Shown here: in pieces, positions 56,945 through 64,000 of the stretch
How positions within the stretch are numbered: the stretch's first letter is position 1
How the letters are laid out: each line of letters opens with the position of its first letter
Translations under genes and position numbers: made by a program
From: Vicia villosa
Taxonomy: Eukaryota > Streptophyta > Magnoliopsida > Fabales > Fabaceae
Length of the DNA stretch: 64,000 nt
Reading direction: 5' to 3'
NCBI RefSeq assembly: GCF_029867415.1
Contig: NC_081185.1
Location: 112,145,617-112,209,616 of the forward strand
Notes under the pieces: model-generated
What the model was told of the DNA's origin: nothing
Database searches by the model: none
Seen by the model: the letters and a program-made list of their open reading frames with translations, nothing else

Positions 56945-57590
56945 GGAGCGAATGGGTTAGCTAACTTTGACCAATGGGTCAACAAAAGACTGCTTTAAAC
57001 CAATGGGTCAACTAAAGACCGCTTTCAACCAATGGGTTAGCTAACTTCGACCAATGGGTCAAGAAAAAACTATCTTCAACCAATGGGTTGATTAACTTCG
57101 ACCAACAGGTCAACAAAATAATGCCTTCAACTAATGGGGTGACTAACTTTGACCAATGGGTCAATAAAAATTTGTCTTCAACCAAGGTTGATTAACTTTG
57201 ACCAATGAGTCAAAATAATGCCTTCAACCAATGAGTTGACTAACTTTGACCAATGAGTCAACAAAAATTGTCTTCAACCAATGGGTCAACAAAAAAATGT
57301 CTTCAATTGATGGATTGACTAACTTCGACTAATGGGTCAACGAAAAATTGTCTTCAACCAATGGGTTGAATGACTTTGATCAATGGGTTAATGAAAAATT
57401 ATCTTCAACTGATGGATTATATGACTTCCACCTATGGATCAACGACAAATTGTCTTCCACCAATGGGTTGATTGACTTCCACCAATGAGTCCCTAAAATA
57501 ATGTCTTCAACCAATGGGTTGATTGACTTTAACTAATGGTTCAACAAAATAATGTCTTCAACCAATAAATTAATTAATTGAACATGACAT
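56945..57590. repeat. About 50-bp minisatellite (CCAATGGGT repeats)
   Basis: Around a dozen diverged units of the form CTTCAACCAATGGGTTGACT, AACTTTGACCAATGGGTCAA, CAAAAAATTGT. Each unit itself contains two CCAATGGGT half-repeats followed by TGACT or CAACA. Divergence and small deletions increase to the right. Confidence 0.93.
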
Positions 57591-57837
57591 AACCGACTTC
57601 AATTGATGAGTTAATGAAAGTTAACAAACGAAAATACTGTATTCTTAAGAAAAATTGTATTCTTCAAACTCTATATTAAGACCTCTATATTTTTTTTCCT
57701 TTTTTAAAGATGAATCTGCACTCTAATGACTTAGAAACTATATCACAAAATTTGAATGAATTAAATTAGCATTAAAATCTTATAAAAGTAATTTATATCA
57801 CTTGATTGCCTTCAAAATTATTCACTAGAAGCTTTCT

Positions 57838-59395
57838 AAAAAAATGTTGTAAGCAAGATATATTGATGAGAGAACAACGGGTTCTGAATCCCGAATACAA
57901 AAAAGCTCGAGGAAAACTCAATAAAAGGGAGATTACTAACCGATTGAACCTATGATAAGTAAAACAACAGGTCTTTGCTAAACTCGTAAAAATTACAATT
58001 GGATTTAGTAATATTCGCCGATAAGAGACCACTTCCAAACCATAATTTTAATACTCCAAATGACATCCATAATATTCCAACCATGGTTCTCAAATATGAA
58101 TTCGTTCCTTGAAATCCAAATATTCCAGCAGATAGCCAACCAAATAACTCCTTCTTTCCCTGACGTAACATTCCGGGATTTGCAAAAGAGATACTACCGC
58201 AAAAAAATTATATTTGGAACAAAGAAAATGATAATATGAGAAACCAATCCACTCCCCCAATTCCTTCCAAATTATCTTAAAGATATTGCAAGAAAAAATA
58301 AAGTATGCTCTAAAGTTTCACCTACACCTGAACAAAGAACATAATCGAAGTTTGAGTCATTAGGGATAATACCTCTAAATCTCGACAAATCCCGCGTCAG
58401 AAGTCTATTATGAAAACCCGCCAATCAAACGCCTTAATCTTTGTAGGAACCTTCGACTTCTATAGCTTCAGCCACGCTATCTCAAACTGATTAAAAGGAC
58501 CGAAACATCACTTCGAGCCTGCGATTAAATTAAATCCAGAACAGGCCGAAAAACCTGCAGTAGGATTCGACTCCCAGCTGATTCTTTCACGGCAAGAACC
58601 GATCCAGGCAGTCACTGACAGAAGCGATCGGAGTTCCTGTAGCTAAATGTCAACAGTTGAACCAAAATCAGAATGAATTCCAAAGTCACCTCACTTCCAT
58701 TCATCATCTATCCATCCCCCAATCCCACAACTGAAACCACCTTCAACCTTGAAACCGAAAACAACAGTGGGAACTGATCCTGTAGGCTACTCTCATCCGC
58801 CTAAACTGAACTCCAAAAACAAGTGTTAAAGCCATTACCCACTTCAAACCTACAATTTTCATCTTGATCTCCATTAACCATTTGCAAATAAATGTCACCA
58901 TAACGAGCTTTTAAGACATGAAACCATAAAGCCTCCTTTCCTTTTAAGATCCTCCACTTTCACTTAAAAAGAAGAGCCACATTGAAATCTTGAATATCCC
59001 CCAGCCCCAAACCTCCCTTTTCCATCGACTTGCACACTTCCTTCCACCTGACCCAATGAACCCTTCTTCGATCATCCTTACCTCCCCATAAAAAGTTACT
59101 TTAAATTTTAGAAATGTCTTTAGCTATCTTAACCGGAATCTTATAGAAAGAGAGAGTAAAAATAGAAAGAGAACTCAAGACGAATTTGAGAAGAGTAATT
59201 ATACCCCCAATGCTTAAAAAACGCCTTTTCCAACTTGCTAAACGATTTTTTATTTTAGTCAAGAGCGATTACCAAGTTGAGATCCTTCTAGGATTAGACC
59301 CAATTGAGATGCCTAAGAAATAGAACTCTTTATATTTCCCAAATGATTCAATTTATTAACCACTTTGAAGCCAAATTTGATACGGTTAAAAGATT
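57838..59395 (-). mobile_element. 5'-truncated, degenerate LINE
   Basis: The minus strand shows post-RT LINE ORF2 sequence: FLWGG, then RRVHWVRWKEVCKS, KGGLGLGDIQDFNVAL (about 59100-58970), KARYGDIYLQM near 58900, zf-RVT remnants near 58380-58310, and the end SNCNFYEFSKDLLFYL (58000-57950). The 3' end ATATATCTTGCTTAC followed by an A-run (complement near 57838) matches the other LINE. RT is absent on the 5' side. Many stops. Confidence 0.85.
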
Positions 59396-60296
59396 TATAA
59401 CTTTTTATTTAACATTATAATTAATTTAAAATATCAGCCAAAAGTTAATAAATAAGAATAATTAAATTATTTTTATTTATTGTTCATGATGTTAGAAATA
59501 GTCATTAATTGAAAATATTTTATTTATTATTTGTAAAAGATGGTTAAATAAAAATAAAATTCTAATTGATTTTAATAAAATATTTTAAATAATTTTTTTA
59601 ATAATTACAATACCAACTTAATTAATTTAATGATTCATGACTTGTTAATTGTCTTAGCAAATAAAACAATAAAGGCCCGTTTGATGCGCAATATATGATA
59701 GAGATATGATAGGATATCAAACAAGATAAGGATAGGATATGAACATGATAAGATTTATTCTATCATGTGTTTGGTTCACACAGGATACCACATAGTGTGT
59801 ATATATATATAACCCTTCTTTTCGACTCTTTCGTAAAAGAACAACTCAGTTGTGATATAGTTATTTACATCATCTACAACCTCAATTGTTGATTAAACAC
59901 CCGATTTCTTATCTCTTTCCTTTATCACTAAACAATTGAAAGAAAAAGAAAAACTCACAACTTGGTATTTCATTTTCACCGTACCAAAACGACATACTAT
60001 TGATAAACTGCAACCAACTACTTTCATATCATTTTAAATTACTCATTCAAAGTATGCATAGTTACTAATTACCTGTTTTTTCAAAAAACCTTTGCAATAG
60101 TTACAATAGGAGAATAAACTAAATAATTTCAAGGCAAAATCATTAAACACAAACTTTTGAACCCTACAGTTTGGCAAAAACCAAACTGCATATATGGGCA
60201 AGCAGTAATTTTATTCCATTAATTATTTTCATACACATAACCAAAAACAAAGCCTAAGGAACTTTGTTTCATCACATGCATGTTATACTAACATAC
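59396..60296. other. Intergenic, 3' flank of the second inhibitor gene
   Basis: AT-rich. GGCCCGTTTGATGCGC at 59673 looks like the end of a small DNA transposon, but no matching second end is clear. The last 140 bases match the flank of the first inhibitor gene. Confidence 0.5.
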
Positions 60297-60563
60297 TTAA
60301 CTACATTTTTTATAGCAGAAATCAGTGATATCAGCACAACGACACTGTGGAGGAATAGACTTTGTGCAAAGGCATCTTTTGCAAGCTGAGTGGCATGTTT
60401 CTCCAATATCACTACAACGACACTGAGGAGGGAGTGATTTTGTGCAAGGGCAGGAATTACAGCATGCTGTTGTAGTTGATTTGATACTGTAACCTGCATC
60501 ATCACCATTGGAGAGCACTGCAGTGAAGCCTAAGAGGAAAAGCAACAGAGCCAACTTCATCAT
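60297..60563 (-). CDS. Bowman-Birk proteinase inhibitor, double-headed trypsin type, short leader
   Basis: Intact 88-codon ORF starting [13 protein letters not shown]. The mature domain has all 14 family cysteines and loops CTKSLPPQC and CTKSIPPQC (both P1 Lys), predicting inhibition of trypsin-like enzymes at both heads. Compared with the paralogue at 30949-31281, the precursor lacks 15 residues between FTA and VLSNGD, in frame, removing the usual signal-cleavage/propeptide stretch. The mature part starts near [21 protein letters not shown] box lies at about 60653-60659 on the minus strand, and the ATG at 60563 is the first after the predicted start. Flanks are shared with the paralogue, so the two arose by duplication; the interval between them is now filled by transposons. 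Confidence 0.92.
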   Translation of the reverse strand: MMKLALLLFLLGFTAVLSNGDDAGYSIKSTTTACCNSCPCTKSLPPQCRCSDIGETCHSACKRCLCTKSIPPQCRCADITDFCYKKCS

Positions 60564-60652
60564 TGCTTTCTTACTCGCTTGATATCTTTTTATTTTACTC
60601 TTGTAATGTATCTTTCTTTGCTGTGTGAAGAGGCATGGAGCTACAAGGTTCT

Positions 60653-60659
60653 AATTATA
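60653..60659 (-). promoter_or_regulatory. Likely TATA box of the second Bowman-Birk gene
   Basis: The minus strand reads CTCTATAATTAG about 90 bases upstream of the ATG at 60563. Confidence 0.45.
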
Positions 60660-60663
60660 GAGT

Positions 60664-61340
60664 GTAACCAGGGCCATACATTTAAGAGGTCTATTAAACT
60701 CATGCCATAAAGTCAATAGAAAGGATAATTTAACAACTAGCAAGAAAGGTACATAACCAAAATATTCAATGAAATATCCAAAAAGTCAAAAGATTGCAAA
60801 GCTAACTAGAAATGCCAAACTAACTAACATATGGATGCATGCATCTAATGGATTAGTATACAAGTTGTATTGTAAGCATGGACCACCGACTTTTCTTTGA
60901 TAGAAACCATTACCAAAAAATTAATTGAGGCCAATGTCTCATTCACCTTAGCGACTTTGGAAGAGAGGTTGTTTTCGTTTCTTGAGCTAGAGAGATCTAA
61001 GTAAATATATCACTTCATTATTTACAAAACGAATTGGAATAAATAGACCATTTTCTACATCATCCCATATATTAATACATACAACATTATGAAAAAATAT
61101 TATTCTTTCTTTGGAATAATCACATCATTAACTATTGAAAGGTTGAGGTCTGTTTATAGAATGCTTTAACTTAACAAAAAATTGTTTGGCCTCATCTTGT
61201 CTCTGGAGACGATTATTTATGCCCAAGAGTTAGATTTTGGTGTCACTTGATAAACAAATAACTTCAGAAATAACAGTGTTGAATTGAGATTTAAAAAGAT
61301 TTTTAGGAAACGTTAATGTTAATGCGTGTGACACTTTTAG
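60664..61340. other. Intergenic, upstream of the second inhibitor gene
   Basis: No gene or clear repeat recognised up to the Copia LTR. Confidence 0.5.
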
Positions 61341-63225
61341 TGAGGACAGAATAATAGAGAAAAAAAAAGGAAAATAAGGATTGATATTATTGAATTGTGT
61401 AAACTGAATTACAAACTATGTCTATTTATATACAAATAACTTGTACACTAAGTAGGCTAACAAACCCTAATTGGATTTGGTCTTGAATTACTCAACTTGA
61501 ATTATATCTAATATCTCAACATGCCCCCTTATAATCCAGGTTGTCGAACATACGCTTATCATTATCGATCTCAACTTTTCCTAATTTCTTTCTCAAATTT
61601 AGGAATCTGTCGATCTTCAGTCCTTTGGTGAAAATGTCGGCCAACTATGCTTCACTTGAGAAATGTCTTATTTCAAGTTCATCTCGATTTACCTTCTCCC
61701 TTAAGAAGTGAAATCTAGCTTCGATATGCTTAATCCTTCCATGCAGAACTAGATTCTTTGCAAGATTAATAGCTGACTTGTTGTCGATCTGTAGCACCAG
61801 AGGTTTCTTCACTTCGACCTCGATCTCTTCCAGCACATATCTGATCCAAATTGCTTGACATGCAGCATAGGATATTGTTATATATTCAGCCTCACATGAT
61901 GACAATGCCACCACAGGTTGCTTTCTCGAGAACCATGAGATTGGGGCACCAAAGACTTGAATGAAATAACTAGTTGTGCTTCTTCAATATTCTTTATCTC
62001 CACACCAATCAGCATCTAAATAATAAATAATTGAATCTTCTTTACTTTCAAAGTCTCATTGAAATAGAATTTCATAGTTTACCGGTCCTTTTAAGTATCT
62101 CAGGATTCTTCTTGAAGCCTTAATGTGTGACACTCTTGATTCACTCATGTATCAACTCACTGACCCGACTGCAAACCTATATCAGGTTGACTGTTGCACA
62201 CATACCTTTGAGATCCAACAATTTGTTTGAACAAAGTAACATCGACTTTGTCTTCCTCTCCATGCTTCTCCAACTTCAAATTTGGTTCAACAGGTGAGGG
62301 TGTAGGATTCGAGTCTTCCATCCTAAATCTCTTGAGTATCTATTTGACATACTTCCTTTGATGTAGAACCATACCTTGCTTTGACATTTGAAATTCCTTG
62401 CCTAGGAAATCTGATAAGTTTCCCGGATCTGACATTTCAAATTCCCTCTTCTTCAGCTCTTTGAACATTGACATGTTCTCCAAGCTATTTCGAGTTACCT
62501 GCAAGTCATCGACATATAAGCATATGATTGTTTTATCTTGTGCTACAACCTAAACATAGACACCGTACTCAGATTTGCATTTGACAAATCCCAATTTGAC
62601 CAAATATGAGTTGATCTTCTTGTTCCATGCCCTGGATGCCTGCTTAAGACCATAGAGTACTTTGTGCAACTTATACACCTTACTCATTTCCTCCTAAACT
62701 ACAAACCCCAGAGGTTGTGTGACATAGACCTCTTCGTCTAAGGGTCCATTAAAAAATGTTGATTTTACATCTAAGTGAAATGTCAACCAGCCTTGTTTGC
62801 AAGCCAAAGCGACAACCAATCTGACAGTCTCCAATCTTGCGACAGATGCAAATAATTTAGAGTAGTCAAGTCCTGCTCTCTGAAGAAATCATCGAGCTAC
62901 CAATCTTTCCTTATGTCTTGCTATCGACCAATCAACATTGTGCTTCAACTTGAACACTCACTTCACGTTGATAGCTTTTGTGTGTGTTGGAAATTCGACT
63001 AACTCCCATGTGTTTTTTATTTCGATTGCATGTAACTCTTCGACCATAACATACTTCCATTGTTTATTCTCTAAAGCCACGCTATAGTTTATTGGTTCAA
63101 CACCTACAAGTAAAGAAAAATGAACTATATCCCCATCTGGTGTAACGTCGTCATCACTAATCACTTCATAGTCTTGAAGTCTTGCTGGACAAACTCTAGT
63201 TCTTTGAGGTCTTTGGCTTGTTGTT
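61341..63225 (-). mobile_element. 3' half of a degenerate Copia element
   Basis: On the minus strand a pol segment (63225-61560) is followed by AAGGGGGCA (polypurine tract, 61521-61529) and an LTR starting TGTTGAGATATTAG at 61521. The LTR has CTATTTATATAC-type promoter sequence and probably ends near 61341. The 5' half of pol, gag and the 5' LTR are not in the window. At about 63225 the reading stops at unrelated sequence. Confidence 0.82.
61560..63225 (-). pseudogene. pol: Copia pol remnant (RT and RNase H)
   Basis: Ordered motifs on the minus strand: QRTRVCPARLQDYEV, then VTPDGDIVHFSLLVGVEPI (63164-63080), ENKQWKYVMVEELHAIE and NTWELVEFP. Next come FNGPLDEEVYV (about 62740), an intact catalytic box ICLYVDDL (about 62515), and RNase H VALSSCEAEYITISYAA (61914) with IDNKSAINLAKN and a late LADIFTKGLK. 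Several frame shifts and in-frame stops (for example after SSEA near 61645) break the frame, although the catalytic Asp pair remains. Confidence 0.9.
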
Positions 63226-64000
63226 GAAAGTATTTTGGGTAAATATTTTCTAATATCGTATCCACAGAGACTGAGTTAATATTGATGCCGTTCTATAGTC
63301 GAATTATAATGAGTAGTGAAAAGTATTGGTTTTGATTGTTATATCTCAAATTGCAAATAACAGAATAAGAATTAAATGGCTAAAAGCTTAAAGAACGAAT
63401 AACAATGATGATGAATATGTTGAGTTCTAGGGTTCATCAACCTATTCATATGCAATAATCAATTAATCCACAAGTGAACATCATCTAAGTTATTATCTTC
63501 ATTCATCCTCAAAACTGATATTATGTCTAATGATCAATTTAGAAACACCTCCATCGGTATGATATTCGATCTCTCAGAATAACTATAAAGATAAAGGGAA
63601 TTAACCACGATGATTTATGAAAACTTCTTCAAAATCTCATCTCTGAGTATTAATCAACAAGTCAATATAAGAACCTAGGGCAAAAGTATAAACCCTATCT
63701 CTCGATTGATAGTTTAACAATGATATAAAATAAAAGCAAGGTTCTTTATTGATAATAAAACTTAAACAATTATTCACATGAATTAATCAAAGTAATTGCA
63801 TCTTCATAGGTTAACTACTACCTTAAACTCAACACAATGGGGTTTATCTCTTCATAGACATGAAGAACACACAAAACTTCATAGAGGGATTCATCTTCAT
63901 CAAGGGAATGTCTTCAATTGATGTTAAATTCTCCGTCGGATATTGTTTTCTCCTCTGGAATAGGATTGCTCTCTGAAATTCGCTCACCAAAGACCTCTCT
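63226..64000. other. Unidentified repeat-like sequence at the window end
   Basis: It begins TTTTGGGTAAATATTTTC and includes ATATCGTATCCACAGAGACTG, a sequence type I associate with abundant plant LTR elements but cannot place. No ORF over 60 codons has a motif. It interrupts the minus-strand Copia pol. Confidence 0.4.

Noticed and set aside
59673..59800. GGCCCGTTTGATGC as the end of a Tourist/PIF-type MITE
   Set aside because: No second inverted end or target duplication could be matched.

Overview
This is nuclear DNA from a flowering plant, most likely a papilionoid legume of the Fabeae/Trifolieae group. Three things point there: two Bowman-Birk inhibitor genes of the short legume type, SIRE/Maximus-like Copia elements whose LTRs begin TGTTAGAACAAG, and Ogre/Tat-like Ty3 LTR pieces with a TGGCGACTC primer-site motif. 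Intron-containing plant gene fragments, long (AT)n tracts and layers of nested retrotransposons fit a large, repeat-rich legume genome. The species cannot be fixed from the sequence alone.

Layout. 1-2.8 kb: decayed LINE (+). 3.1-9.5 kb: Ogre/Tat-like LTR material in both orientations, with a diverged 2.1 kb solo LTR (5416-7490) inside. 9.55-9.86 kb: a palindromic foldback/MITE. 10.1-24.8 kb: a Copia element (+) whose LTR is split (10131-10625 and 23793-24489) by a minus-strand SIRE/Maximus array. That array holds 5' LTR, gag, pol, a 782-codon third ORF, a shared LTR, and a second primer site with a truncated gag. Its pol is cut by a plus-strand solo LTR (16839-18047) with a perfect TACTT duplication. 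24.9-30.3 kb: a complete but dead Copia element with ATTTT target duplications and a 519-bp hAT-type MITE in its leader. 30.9-31.3 kb: an intact Bowman-Birk inhibitor gene (-).

31.7-52.2 kb is the most notable part. A single 20.5 kb interval is bounded by roughly 85-bp terminal inverted repeats and a perfect 9-bp target duplication (ATAACATTA). It has the structure of an exceptionally large non-autonomous Mutator-like (Pack-MULE) element. No transposase is visible. Its cargo is intron-containing fragments of at least seven or eight unrelated genes: a filament-like plant protein and MOCS3/CNX5 on the plus strand; DNA polymerase epsilon subunit B, an NPK1/ANP-type MAPKKK, aspartate carbamoyltransferase, a fatty-acid-amide-hydrolase-like amidase, an aldo/keto reductase and a PUB15-like U-box protein on the minus strand. 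It also carries a roughly 5 kb tandem-repeat array and a SINE. A 185-bp MITE, also with a 9-bp duplication, sits 65 bp beyond its right end.

52.5-60 kb: a possible CACTA-like element with a GRF-zinc-finger ORF, a dead Copia pol fragment, Ogre-like LTR debris, a roughly 50-bp minisatellite and a 5'-truncated LINE (-). 60.3-60.6 kb: a second Bowman-Birk gene, paralogous to the first, with a 15-codon deletion in the leader/propeptide. 61.3-63.2 kb: 3' half of another minus-strand Copia element, ending at an unidentified junction. The only genes that look functional for the plant are the two inhibitor genes. Everything else is transposable-element sequence or captured gene debris. All homology calls are by reading translations and motifs; no search was run.
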